This document shows, one piece after another, positions 1-7,610 of a stretch of 64,000 nucleotides of DNA. Source of the stretch: Pseudalgibacter alginicilyticus (GTDB lineage Bacteria; Bacteroidota; Bacteroidia; Flavobacteriales; Flavobacteriaceae); assembly GCF_001310225.1 (NCBI RefSeq), contig NZ_CP012898.1, positions 1,674,001 to 1,738,000 of the forward strand. Reading direction: 5' to 3'. The position numbers were made by a program, and so were the translations under genes. The notes beneath the pieces are model-generated. The model had not been told where the DNA came from, did not search any database, and saw only the letters and a program-made list of their open reading frames with translations. Numbering within the stretch: position 1 is the stretch's first letter; each line of letters begins with the position of its first letter.

Positions 1-346
1 TTAATTTCTCTCCTTTAGCACTCTGAAACAGATAAAAATCAGAAAACGCATACTGTTTTCCATTTTCCATTGTCATTACCCCATTTACTGCACCTTCTTT
101 ACCGTGGGATAGGATTTGATTTAATATCAATTCAGATGCTTTTACAGATTGCATTTTTTCTAATTCTTCCGTAAACGCTTTTATTACTTCTAATTTTTTG
201 TCGCCAATCATATTCCAAACGATGTCGTCTGTTACATTTTCGTTTAAAAAGGCAACATCTCCTTTAGCAAAGGCTATGTTAAACAGTTTTAAAAACTCCA
301 TTTTGGGAGAATTTCCGCAATTTGGACTCGATATTATTTTGGTCAT
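1..346 (-). CDS. NTF2/SnoaL-like protein, C-terminus cut by window edge
   Basis: An ATG at 344-346 opens a frame that stays open to base 1, so the last residues and the stop lie outside the window. About 115 residues are visible. The protein shows the sequence style of SnoaL/NTF2-like cone-shaped folds: an N-terminal helix (EFLKLFNIAFAKGD), a DDIVWNMIGD turn and a late strand with YAFSDFYLF. Such proteins bind small molecules or act as simple enzymes, and no substrate can be assigned. It lies 19 bp downstream of a VOC protein on the same strand and is probably co-transcribed with it. Confidence 0.6.
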   Translation of the reverse strand, partial: MTKIISSPNCGNSPKMEFLKLFNIAFAKGDVAFLNENVTDDIVWNMIGDKKLEVIKAFTEELEKMQSVKASELILNQILSHGKEGAVNGVMTMENGKQYAFSDFYLFQSAKGEKL

Positions 347-364
347 TTTTAATCGTTTTTAGCA

Positions 365-781
365 TTATATATTCTCATTATATAACAGGTTAAATTTATG
401 TCCATCTGGGTCGGAAAACACACAAACATAAAATCCATTTTCATCATAAAATGCTTTTCTATCCTTGTTAGAGTCGAATAAAATTTTACCACCAGCATTC
501 TTTATTTTAGTTACCCATTGGTTGTATTCTTCCTTGTTTTCAACTGATAAAGAAAACATCACTTCATTGCCTAATGTTAAATCAGACGTTTTTCCTTCAA
601 GGCTTTCTTGTAGCTTTTCTTTTAAGAAGAAGTGAATCACAAAATTATCAGAACCAAAAAAGAAACTGACTAAATCTTCTGAAGGGCTTCCATTTAACTG
701 AAAGCCCAATGATTTATAAAATTCTGTCGTTTTTTCTATGTTTTCCACACCAAGGTTTGCCCAAATCTGTGTTGTTTTCAT
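365..781 (-). CDS. VOC-family (glyoxalase/bleomycin-resistance fold) protein
   Basis: This 138-residue protein has the paired beta-alpha-beta-beta-beta modules of the vicinal oxygen chelate superfamily. The N-terminus (IWANLGVENIEKTTEFYKSLGF) and the C-terminal segment FSDPDGHKFNLLY are typical. The best candidate metal ligands are the His of DPDGHKF and a Glu in NEVMFSLSV. Members include glyoxalases, ring-cleaving dioxygenases and drug-binding proteins, so the substrate is open. It is the first of four VOC-type genes in the first 4.6 kb. Confidence 0.8.
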   Translation of the reverse strand: MKTTQIWANLGVENIEKTTEFYKSLGFQLNGSPSEDLVSFFFGSDNFVIHFFLKEKLQESLEGKTSDLTLGNEVMFSLSVENKEEYNQWVTKIKNAGGKILFDSNKDRKAFYDENGFYVCVFSDPDGHKFNLLYNENI

Positions 782-843
782 AATGATATGTTTTTGATTC
801 TAGGACTAAAAACTGATAAATGAAATCCGTTTTATGCACGGTT

Positions 844-1242
844 TTATTCCAAATTCAATTGCCAAGAAACTCCAAACCGATCTTCTACAAAAGCAAATTG
901 TTTGCTAAAACCGTAATTGTCTAAGGGCATTTTTACATCCCCATTTTCGGATAGCTTTTTAAAAAGCTGTTCAATTTCTTTATCATTCTCACATTCTACC
1001 CAATTGGATACTGCAGGGGTGAAATTCCAATCGTGTTGAATAAAGCTATCGCTACACAAAAATTGTTTCCCGTTTAGTTCAAAAATTGCTCTAATGATTG
1101 TTCCTTCTGTACCAGGACCATCTTTTCCGTAGCGTTGTACCTCTATTATTTCTGAATTATTGAATAAGTCGACATAAAAATTCATAGCTTCTTCAGCGTT
1201 GTTTTTTTGGAATGTTAAAAAAGTTGTGATTTGTTGTTTCAT
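844..1242 (-). CDS. VOC-family protein, PhnB/3-demethylubiquinone methyltransferase-like subgroup
   Basis: The frame is open from 1275, but the ATG at 1242 gives the natural N-terminus MKQQITTFLTFQKNNAEEAM of the PhnB-like subgroup (about 133 residues). The pattern AMNFYVDLFNNSEII followed by a C-terminal FAFVEDRFGVSWQLNLE is diagnostic of this VOC branch. Many members are annotated as 3-demethylubiquinone-9 3-methyltransferase, but they lack a methyltransferase fold and that name should not be used here. Function is unknown. It is encoded among other small-molecule-binding proteins. Confidence 0.8.
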   Translation of the reverse strand: MKQQITTFLTFQKNNAEEAMNFYVDLFNNSEIIEVQRYGKDGPGTEGTIIRAIFELNGKQFLCSDSFIQHDWNFTPAVSNWVECENDKEIEQLFKKLSENGDVKMPLDNYGFSKQFAFVEDRFGVSWQLNLE

Positions 1243-1348
1243 AATTTTGATTTTAAACGTTGAATTAATTTTCACAATGGTTCTTCAATCGAAATAAGAA
1301 CATTGCCCAATTGTAATTACACCACCTATAAAAGTCAGTTTTTTCTCG

Positions 1349-1660
1349 TCAATCAAAGTGTTTAAGAATAATTGTTGTTTTATTATCTTTCTCAGTAAGT
1401 TCAAATGATACTTTAGTCCCTATCCATTCTTCATCAGATTCGATGCATTCCCAGACTATTTTACTGTTTTCAACAAGTTTAAGAATCTTAAATTTTGTGA
1501 TATAACCTTCATAAAAATCAAATTCATTGACGAAACCAACTTCAGGTTTTACTTGAAGTTTTTTGGTCCAAATATTTCCTAGCCCGTCTTCAGAAATAAG
1601 TGTATTATAGACTTTAGAAATAGGGGCTTTTATGTAGTTGATATGTTCAATACTTTCCAT
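1349..1660 (-). CDS. SRPBCC/AHSA1-type START-like domain protein
   Basis: The protein begins with a strand like IEHINYIKAPISKVYNTLIS and ends TKVSFELTEKDNKTTIILKHFD, the pattern of the polyketide-cyclase/AHSA1 helix-grip fold that binds hydrophobic ligands. It is only about 103 residues, against the usual 140-160, and stops just after the last predicted strand, so the long C-terminal helix is missing. Either it is a natural short form or its 3' end has been lost. ATG 1660 is preferred over 1669 because it begins directly before the first strand. Confidence 0.65.
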   Translation of the reverse strand: MESIEHINYIKAPISKVYNTLISEDGLGNIWTKKLQVKPEVGFVNEFDFYEGYITKFKILKLVENSKIVWECIESDEEWIGTKVSFELTEKDNKTTIILKHFD

Positions 1661-1671
1661 AATATTCATCC

Positions 1672-2055
1672 TTATTTTAAGGAATGAAACCCAATAGAAT
1701 TCCCTTCAGTATCTTTAACAATAGATACAAAGCCATGTTCTCCAATTCCCATTTTCGCTTGAATAATTTCAGCTCCATTTTCAGCTGCTCGATTTTCTAA
1801 AATCTTACAATCCTCACAACCAAAATAAACGAGACTTCCGTTTACAGAAGGTGTTATCCCATCCATTTTCATTAAAGCTCCAGCTGCACCGTAATTTTCC
1901 ATATCACTAGGGAAACATTTCATTTGAACATTTTTATTTGTTGGGTCGCTCATATCTTCCAGTGTTACTTGAAGTACATTTTCGTAAAACTTTACAGCTC
2001 TATCTATGTCATTTACATATATTTCGAACCACACTACAGGATTAAATTTTTTCAT
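1672..2055 (-). CDS. VOC-family protein
   Basis: This 127-residue protein opens with FNPVVWFEIYVNDIDRAVKFYENVL and ends GFVSIVKDTEGNSIGFHSLK, a standard single-chain VOC domain that would dimerise to form its active sites. The DTEGNSIGFHS end places it with uncharacterised VOC enzymes related to lactoylglutathione lyase. Its stop is 11 bp from the preferred start of the next gene at 1660. A Crp/Fnr regulator gene lies just upstream. Confidence 0.8.
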   Translation of the reverse strand: MKKFNPVVWFEIYVNDIDRAVKFYENVLQVTLEDMSDPTNKNVQMKCFPSDMENYGAAGALMKMDGITPSVNGSLVYFGCEDCKILENRAAENGAEIIQAKMGIGEHGFVSIVKDTEGNSIGFHSLK

Positions 2056-2119
2056 CTTATCTATTTATTTAATTGTTATGATTACAAAAATGAAAAAAGG
2101 AAAACGAAAAAATCTTGTC

Positions 2120-2713
2120 CTATGGCAAGTTTTCTGATTGAGACAATACTTCTTTTCTTATTCTACTTAAAGACGTATCGGTAATTCCTAAATAAGTAGC
2201 AATGTGTTTTAAGGGTACTTCTTTGATTATTTGTGGGGTCTGATTCATTAGTTCTAAATAGCGTTGAGAAGCACTTTGTGTATGCATATTTACAGCACGG
2301 TGTTTGGCTATAAAAAGTTGCTGAGACATCCAGGTTCTTCCCCATTCGGTAAAGCCTTCTATAGTGCTATACAATTTTTGAAAATCATCAAAATTAATTT
2401 TATAAACTTCACAGTCTGTTAATGCCTGAATCGTTTCTTTTGAAGGGATTCGAAGAAATAAAGAAGCTACTTCAATTAAAATATCATTAGGACTAAAAAA
2501 ATTGGTAGTAATGTCATTACCTTTATAGTCGATAACAAAAGAACGAAACAAACCTTTTTTAATTAGGAAATATTCGTTGCTAATCTTACCTTCATTAAGT
2601 ATGATTTCATTTTTTGAAAACTCAACTTTGGTGTGGGCAAACATAATAGTTTTATAGTCCTCTTTTTTAATACTTGGATAGTTATAAATACTTTCAAAAA
2701 AGGAATCTGTCAT
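2120..2713 (-). CDS. Crp/Fnr-family transcriptional regulator
   Basis: The 197-residue protein has an N-terminal cyclic-nucleotide-binding-like beta barrel (residues about 20-110, with KISNEYFLIKKGLFRSFVIDYKG) and a C-terminal region where LKHIATYLGITDTSLSRIRKE (about residues 165-186) is a winged-helix recognition element. It lacks the conserved Arg-Ser phosphate-binding cassette of true CRP, so cAMP binding is unlikely. This subtype is very common in Bacteroidetes. It may control the small VOC/SRPBCC genes downstream on the same strand. Confidence 0.85.
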   Translation of the reverse strand: MTDSFFESIYNYPSIKKEDYKTIMFAHTKVEFSKNEIILNEGKISNEYFLIKKGLFRSFVIDYKGNDITTNFFSPNDILIEVASLFLRIPSKETIQALTDCEVYKINFDDFQKLYSTIEGFTEWGRTWMSQQLFIAKHRAVNMHTQSASQRYLELMNQTPQIIKEVPLKHIATYLGITDTSLSRIRKEVLSQSENLP

Positions 2714-2799
2714 TATTTTTTTTGTTTAAAAATACAAAATATTGAGATTCTATAATCTTAAAATTGGAGTAGGTAAACATTCCTTTTTATTTATAGGTT

Positions 2800-3867
2800 T
2801 TAAAACTTAAAAATATCATGTGAAGAAGCAACTACTTCCATTACTTCAATTTCTGGCAAGTCTTCTAAACCACTTTCATCTCTTTGTTTCTGAAAAGACA
2901 AAAATGAAGGCACCTGAAGCAATTTTTTTTGAATGTTCTCATTTTTGTAATGAGATAGGTGAACAAATGTTTTGCCGTCTCCACACACATAGGAACCGTA
3001 GCGGAATTCATTAGTGTCCATTTTTTTGAAATCAGTCATAAACAAGTTAATGTTTTCTTGGTTCTTCTGAACAAAATCAGGTTTTACAGTGTACGTTACT
3101 TTTACGGTTATCATTTTGGTTGTTTTTATATTTTTATAATGTAAACTATTTCCTTCTAAATATTTTTTCCGCTGGATTTCACCATATTCTTCCATTGTCA
3201 TTTGGTGTGGAACGAATTTTTCGGGTAAATTAACGATGGTTTTTATCCTATCTATTCTAAAATTTCTAAATTCATTTCTCAACCTGCACCAAGCTACTAC
3301 AATCCAATCTTCTGAAAAACTATGGTAAATAGCAAAAGGTTCTATTTCTCTTAGAATTGGTTCTAAGTCAGATTTTTTTTTATAGTCTATTTTTAATACA
3401 TTAAAATTTGTTAAAGCACGTTGTACTACAGAAAGAAAATTACTTGTTTTTTCGTTTTTCCAATTCTTTCCTATAAATGTTCTATTCGCTAAAAAATCAG
3501 CTTTTGATTTTTCTTCACTTCGTAATACTGCTTTTACTTTATCTATGGCATTATTAAATTCATTTATCAAAGATTCATCTTTAGTTTTTGTCATTATCTT
3601 TTGCGCAAAAATGAGTGCATTTGCTTCAGTTTCTGTAAACATTACAGGTGGAATTTTATACCCGTCCATTAAAGTATAACCTTTTCCCTCCACAGCCACA
3701 ATAGGAACATTGGCTTGCTCTAAAGCGTGTAAATCTCTATAAACAGTTCTTTTGCTAATATTGAATTGCACCGACAATTGTTCTACAGTCACATATAAAT
3801 TGGACTGTAATTTTAAATGAATTGCTGTTAACCGTGAAAGTCTTGAAATATTATCTGTATATGCCAT
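2800..3867 (-). CDS. YafY-type transcriptional regulator with HTH and WYL domains
   Basis: The N-terminal 60 residues form an HTH_11-type winged helix (VEQLSVQFNISKRTVYRDLHAL). A WYL domain covers about residues 140-230, with IYHSFSEDWIVVAWCRLRNEFRNFRIDRI showing the FRxFRIDRI signature of the ligand-sensing fold. A WCX-like C-terminal region follows. Such proteins often regulate stress or defence genes through nucleic-acid or small-ligand sensing. The second Met of MMAY is taken as the start. The gene follows a 79-residue small protein after about 12 bp and may share its transcript. Confidence 0.88.
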   Translation of the reverse strand: MAYTDNISRLSRLTAIHLKLQSNLYVTVEQLSVQFNISKRTVYRDLHALEQANVPIVAVEGKGYTLMDGYKIPPVMFTETEANALIFAQKIMTKTKDESLINEFNNAIDKVKAVLRSEEKSKADFLANRTFIGKNWKNEKTSNFLSVVQRALTNFNVLKIDYKKKSDLEPILREIEPFAIYHSFSEDWIVVAWCRLRNEFRNFRIDRIKTIVNLPEKFVPHQMTMEEYGEIQRKKYLEGNSLHYKNIKTTKMITVKVTYTVKPDFVQKNQENINLFMTDFKKMDTNEFRYGSYVCGDGKTFVHLSHYKNENIQKKLLQVPSFLSFQKQRDESGLEDLPEIEVMEVVASSHDIFKF

Positions 3868-3879
3868 CACAATAGTATT

Positions 3880-4119
3880 TTAAATGTTTACTATAGAAAT
3901 TTCATCTGTTAGAATTTCAATATTAAAACCTTGTTTTTGAACCATATTAATAATAACATCATTGTCTAATATATCGTTAAAATTTTCGATTCTTAAAATA
4001 TGATCACAATCTTCAAGATCAAAATCAATACAGTAATTAGGAAACCTATTTTTTATTTGTTTCTTTATTCTCCTAGCTTGTTTCTTTTTTAAGATATTAG
4101 TTTTATATACTTCTATCAT
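3880..4119 (-). CDS. Small protein with probable ferredoxin-like (HMA-like) fold, no CXXC
   Basis: This 79-residue protein has a beta-alpha-beta-beta-alpha-beta pattern: MIEVYKTNI, then a basic helix, FPNYCIDFDLED, HILRIENFN, a helix DNDVIINMVQKQGF and a final strand IEILTDEIS. The layout resembles heavy-metal-associated domains but lacks their metal-binding CXXC. It is clearly related to the 81-residue product at 38501-38746, sharing IDFD, the HILRIE core and the final IL-x-D strand. Function is unknown. It is encoded directly before the WYL regulator. Confidence 0.65.
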   Translation of the reverse strand: MIEVYKTNILKKKQARRIKKQIKNRFPNYCIDFDLEDCDHILRIENFNDILDNDVIINMVQKQGFNIEILTDEISIVNI

Positions 4120-4202
4120 TTTATAACAATTATAATTTTATACAACAAAGAAAACTAGGAATTGTGACAACCCTTTGACAGTCTTTTTTAATTTAAAAAA
4201 AA

Positions 4203-4571
4203 CTAAACACAATGTGACAATAAATTGATTGTTGCTCCGTTGGGATCTTTGACAAAAAATCGTTTTACACCCCAAGATTCGGTTGTTATTGGGTAAACTA
4301 TTTCAATATCTTGTGTTTTTGCTCGTTCATACCATTGGTCAATATTCACCACTTCTATGGATAGAAAAATGGCTTTATTATCCAGTGGTTTGTTCTCCGT
4401 ATTTTGAATAATTGTGATTTGAGCCTTTGGGTTTTCTTTGGATGCAAAAGTTAAAACCCATTCCATATCCATCACCAATTTCATATCTAAAAACTGAGTA
4501 TAAAACTTTTTGCTTGCTTCCACATCATTGGAATAAATGTTAGGAACTATTCTTAGAATGGTTGTTTTCAT
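4203..4571 (-). CDS. VOC-family protein (last gene of the ArsR-led operon)
   Basis: This 122-residue VOC protein starts LRIVPNIYSNDVEASKKFYTQFLDMKL and ends RFFVKDPNGATINLLSHC. It lies 9 bp after the DUF1801 gene and is the eighth gene of a tightly packed minus-strand operon that begins with an ArsR-type repressor at 7507. The operon's other products are SRPBCC, DoxX-like, DUF4287 and DUF998 proteins, which suggests handling of a hydrophobic or electrophilic small molecule. The substrate cannot be read from sequence. Confidence 0.8.
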   Translation of the reverse strand: MKTTILRIVPNIYSNDVEASKKFYTQFLDMKLVMDMEWVLTFASKENPKAQITIIQNTENKPLDNKAIFLSIEVVNIDQWYERAKTQDIEIVYPITTESWGVKRFFVKDPNGATINLLSHCV

Positions 4572-4580
4572 TACACATCT

Positions 4581-4943
4581 TTATTTGTTATCTAATTCAA
4601 TCGCTTGTAAAATATAATACTCAAGTATGTTATCTTTATAATCTTTAGGGTCACTCAATCTTAAATTTAATGATTTTTTTCCGACTCCTTCAAGTAGTTT
4701 ATACTTGTCTTCAAACTGTTTACCATCCGTAAATGAAAAGGTAATTCCTTTTAGGGTAGGGCTCACGGAGATGATAATTCTATTGTGTCTATAAACTGGG
4801 ACACCATAATATTTTTCGGTTCCTCCTCGCATTTCTTCTTTTAGTGTTGGGAATTTTGCTTTAATCAAGCTCCTAAACTTTAAAAAAATAGGTTGATGCT
4901 CTTCCTTAATTTTATCTTTTATGAATTGATTGATGATATTCAT
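4581..4943 (-). CDS. DUF1801-domain protein
   Basis: The 120-residue protein carries the DUF1801/YdhG-like pattern: FLKFRSLIKAKFPTLKEEMRGGTEKYYGVPVYRHNRIIISVSP, with the central GVPVY and the later LLEGVGKKSLNLRL motif. Proteins of this fold are small cytosolic single-domain proteins of unknown biochemical role, often found beside SRPBCC and DUF4287 genes, as here. The gene is spaced 5 bp from the DUF998 gene before it and 9 bp from the VOC gene after it. Confidence 0.75.
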   Translation of the reverse strand: MNIINQFIKDKIKEEHQPIFLKFRSLIKAKFPTLKEEMRGGTEKYYGVPVYRHNRIIISVSPTLKGITFSFTDGKQFEDKYKLLEGVGKKSLNLRLSDPKDYKDNILEYYILQAIELDNK

Positions 4944-4948
4944 ATGAG

Positions 4949-5557
4949 CTAATTTTTGAAATTAGATTTTTGGAGATAATGAGCACAACTCCAAACCCAA
5001 ATAGCACAAAATACGATAACGATTCTACCAAGCCAACCAATAGGAGTCTCTGGTGTAATCATACCATTCGTTTCACTCAAATAAACACCCATGACAATTA
5101 TTAAAGCAACCTCTAAACCCCAAAGAATTATAGTAAATACAAACATATTTTTTCTAAATTGATAAGTAATAAACACCGTAGCCAAAATCATAAAACCTAA
5201 TAATCCTGCTGCTGCGTTATGAATTTGGCCACTCATAGTCATGTACTCGGGTAAAGTATCTACAGGATCAGTATTAAAAATGCCTGCTAAGAAATTACCA
5301 AGAGATGCTATTACTAACAATACTCCTCCAATTTTAGAACCTATTTTGGGTAAGTATTTAATTAGATATAAGCCTAAGGTTAAAAAACTTATACCAAGTA
5401 AAAAGAATACAATCTGCATTAACCAACCTGCATTTCCTAATGCATATTCGCTAATGGGTTGCCATATTGGATTTACTGATGTGTTTATGAAATGTAAAAT
5501 GACTAATAGGACAACAAATCCGATAGCACTTATTTTTGTGACAGTTAACTTGTTCAT
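4949..5557 (-). CDS. DUF998-family integral membrane protein
   Basis: The 202-residue protein has six hydrophobic stretches (about residues 8-25, 45-66, 73-93, 110-130, 137-157 and 170-192). It carries the DUF998 features ISEYALGNAGWLMQIVFFLLG and the loop GIFNTDPVDTLPEYMTMSGQIHNAAA, which has conserved Asp/Pro and His. It lies in the inner membrane and its function is unknown. It sits in the middle of the ArsR-led operon. Confidence 0.78.
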   Translation of the reverse strand: MNKLTVTKISAIGFVVLLVILHFINTSVNPIWQPISEYALGNAGWLMQIVFFLLGISFLTLGLYLIKYLPKIGSKIGGVLLVIASLGNFLAGIFNTDPVDTLPEYMTMSGQIHNAAAGLLGFMILATVFITYQFRKNMFVFTIILWGLEVALIIVMGVYLSETNGMITPETPIGWLGRIVIVFCAIWVWSCAHYLQKSNFKN

Positions 5558-5583
5558 TTAATTATAATTTTAAGGATGGTAGT

Positions 5584-5796
5584 TTATTCTCTTTTCCCTT
5601 TTATATAGGCATACATAGCCATGGCGTGACCATGGCCTAACTGAAAGTCTTCTTTCAACCAATTGGTCACTTCGGTAGCCTTTACAACTAATTCTCCATT
5701 CCTGGTAAAGCCTTTTTGTTCTGCTAATGTTTGAAAATCTTCTGCGGTTTTACCTGTTTTATCTTCTATGTTTTTGATGTATGTTTGGAATGACAT
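5584..5796 (-). CDS. DUF4287-domain protein
   Basis: This 70-residue protein matches the DUF4287 pattern: SFQTYIKNIEDKTGKTAEDF, an all-helical start, then EVTNWLKEDFQLGHGHAMAMYAYIKG. The conserved LGHGHAMA stretch is the family signature. Larger relatives fuse this domain to a DUF5655 domain; this one stands alone. The function is unknown. Only 2 bp separate it from the DoxX-like gene upstream, which implies translational coupling. Confidence 0.78.
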   Translation of the reverse strand: MSFQTYIKNIEDKTGKTAEDFQTLAEQKGFTRNGELVVKATEVTNWLKEDFQLGHGHAMAMYAYIKGKRE

Positions 5797-5798
5797 AA

Positions 5799-6182
5799 TT
5801 ATATAGTTTTAGATTTATGATTAATTTTTTGTGAGTAGACATAAGATACGCTTAGAACAATTCCTACCACTATAGGCATTACAATGTTGGCTATGACTTG
5901 GTCTACCGCTATATGACTTATAGCTGCAAAAATTAAATTAAATGTTAAACCGGCATACGCCCATTCCTTTAGTTTAACTGGAAGTTTTGGAAGCATTATC
6001 GCGGTTGCTCCTAATATTTTACAAACAATTAAAGCGTAGGCGAAGTAATCGGGATAGCCCAAAGGTTTAGTTCCTGCGTTAAAATATTCGTGTGCGAATA
6101 AAAGCGTTGCCAATGGCATTAGGGCCTCTAATGCAAAAATGATGGAAGTTGCTATCCAAAATATGATTTTATTCTTTTTCAT
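5799..6182 (-). CDS. DoxX-like small integral membrane protein
   Basis: The 127-residue protein has four predicted membrane helices (about 8-27, 47-64, 74-92, 97-117) and the layout of the DoxX/DUF4345-like superfamily, with GYPDYFAYALIVCKILGATAIMLPKLPVKLKEWAYAG before helix 3. Its start overlaps the stop of the upstream SRPBCC gene by 4 bp (6179-6182). DoxX relatives are linked to respiratory or redox membrane functions, but no specific role can be claimed. Confidence 0.75.
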   Translation of the reverse strand: MKKNKIIFWIATSIIFALEALMPLATLLFAHEYFNAGTKPLGYPDYFAYALIVCKILGATAIMLPKLPVKLKEWAYAGLTFNLIFAAISHIAVDQVIANIVMPIVVGIVLSVSYVYSQKINHKSKTI

Positions 6183-6679
6183 TTTCTTACATTTATTAAT
6201 AACTCATCCAATCTTTCTAACGTTGATTTAAGTCCATCTTCCATTCCCATTTCTATTATAGTTTCTAAATCTTTTAGAGAATTGTAGGTTACAATGGTCT
6301 CAACTTTTGATTTTTCATTCAAATCTAAAAAACTCACATGCCATTTTGCTCTTGGCATATCAGGATTTAGATTTCCATTTTCATCACAAAATCCATCTAG
6401 CGATTTATAATAATCAATGGGTTTAATTTCTGTAAAATCTGTCCGTCCCCAGTGCTCAGTTCCGTTTGGTTCTATCATAGCGTATAACCAATATCCGCCT
6501 TCCTTAAAATCCATCATCTTTGTTTTGGCCGTCAATGGTTTTGGTGTAAACCACTTTTCTAATAATTCACTTTTCGTGTAGCAATCCCAAACAAGTTCTC
6601 TTTCAGCGTTAAATTCACGCACAATTGTAAGTGTGTTATCCTTCTTGTTTACCAAGAATTCAAAGTGTAGTTTATTCAT
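6179..6679 (-). CDS. SRPBCC/AHSA1-family protein (second copy)
   Basis: This 166-residue protein is a full-length AHSA1-type START-like domain: an N-terminal strand LTIVREFNAERELVWDCYTKSELLEKWFTPKP, the GGYWLYAMIEPNG core and a C-terminal helix MEDGLKSTLERLDELL. It is a paralogue of the next gene upstream (6676-7185), with which it shares the WFxPKP, WLYAM and CDENGN motifs. The two reading frames overlap by 4 bp, so this pair looks like a tandem duplication. Hydrophobic ligand binding is expected from the fold; the ligand is unknown. Confidence 0.83.
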   Translation of the reverse strand: MNKLHFEFLVNKKDNTLTIVREFNAERELVWDCYTKSELLEKWFTPKPLTAKTKMMDFKEGGYWLYAMIEPNGTEHWGRTDFTEIKPIDYYKSLDGFCDENGNLNPDMPRAKWHVSFLDLNEKSKVETIVTYNSLKDLETIIEMGMEDGLKSTLERLDELLINVRK

Positions 6680-7185
6680 AGTTTTTTATTTTTAGTTAAT
6701 AACAATTGGTCTAAGTTTAAAAGTGCCATCCCGAAACCTTCCTTAAAGCCCATTTCAATCAATTTTTCAATGTCTTCTAATTTATCGTGTTTTAAGGTAA
6801 CATCTACTAATGTAATGTCATTTTTTTCTGTAAAAATATTTGTCCATAATGAGCGTGGTTTTATTGTATTTTCATTCCCATTTTCATCACAAAAAGCATC
6901 TAACCAAGATAATAACTTGTTTATTTCAATCCCCTTATAATCAGCTTTACACCAGGTCTTTTCGTTATTAGGGCTTACCATTGCATAAAGCCACATTCCG
7001 CCAATTTCTAAATCTAAAGTTTTAGTTTCAATATGATAGGGTTTTGGTGCCCACCACTGGTTTAACAATTCTGGTTCTGTCCAAGCTTTCCAAACCAATT
7101 CAAGATTAGCATTAAATTCTCGCTGAATGTTAATCGTTTTATTTTCCTTATCCACGGAAAAATTGAATAATAGGCTACTTTTCAT
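6676..7185 (-). CDS. SRPBCC/AHSA1-family protein (first copy)
   Basis: A 169-residue AHSA1-type protein with [32 protein letters not shown] at the N-terminus and WLYAMVSPN in the middle. Its start overlaps the end of the ArsR-type gene by 11 bp. ArsR-SRPBCC pairs are common in bacteria, where the HTH protein represses its own operon. The tandem copy downstream (6179-6679) is similar in length and motifs, which supports duplication inside this operon. Confidence 0.83.
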   Translation of the reverse strand: MKSSLLFNFSVDKENKTINIQREFNANLELVWKAWTEPELLNQWWAPKPYHIETKTLDLEIGGMWLYAMVSPNNEKTWCKADYKGIEINKLLSWLDAFCDENGNENTIKPRSLWTNIFTEKNDITLVDVTLKHDKLEDIEKLIEMGFKEGFGMALLNLDQLLLTKNKKL

Positions 7186-7507
7186 TTTTTTTGTTTTTAA
7201 GTGTTTCTAATAAATTATCTAGTTGGTTAAATCTATTTTCCCAAATGGCTCTAAATTGTTCTAACCATTTGTCGATTTCTTTCATTTTTTCAACTTTTAA
7301 CTCGTAGTATATTTCTCGACCTTGTTGGTTTGCATCAACCAAGTCACATTCATTTAAAATTTGAATGTGTTTAGAAATAGTAGGCCTCGCAGCATCAAAA
7401 TTTTCAGCAATTGCTCCTGCTGTCATGGATTGTGAAGTAAGTAGTACCAATATTGCTCTTCTTGTTGGATCGGAAATGGCTTGGAAAATATCTCGTCTTA
7501 ATTTCAT
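7175..7507 (-). CDS. ArsR-family winged-helix repressor, non-metal type
   Basis: The 110-residue protein is a compact winged helix: [50 protein letters not shown] followed by the wing GREIYYEL. The ELCVCD metal site of true ArsR/SmtB is absent, and the protein fits the subgroup that travels with SRPBCC genes. It heads an eight-gene operon running to 4203. Two 17-bp direct repeats flank its own -7 element (see 7511-7556), which points to autoregulation. Confidence 0.88.
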   Translation of the reverse strand: MKLRRDIFQAISDPTRRAILVLLTSQSMTAGAIAENFDAARPTISKHIQILNECDLVDANQQGREIYYELKVEKMKEIDKWLEQFRAIWENRFNQLDNLLETLKNKKNEK

Positions 7508-7510
7508 TAT

Positions 7511-7556
7511 GAAGTTATTTGACTACAAATATATGTGAAGTTATTTGGCTACACAA
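7511..7556 (-). promoter_or_regulatory. Promoter of the ArsR-led operon with paired direct-repeat operators
   Basis: On the minus strand a -33 TTG (7554-7556) is followed after 20 bp by TATATTTG (7526-7533), an exact Bacteroidetes -7 element. The sequence GAAGTTATTTGnCTACA appears twice in direct orientation on the plus strand, at 7511-7527 and 7537-7553. One copy covers the spacer and the other covers the start-site region. This is the expected layout for a repressor-controlled promoter, and the ArsR-type protein starting at 7507 is the obvious candidate ligand-released repressor. Confidence 0.75.
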
Positions 7557-7610
7557 TATATTTAAGATAAAACTCAATTGATATCGCCTCCTATTCAGAT
7601 ATCAATTTTA

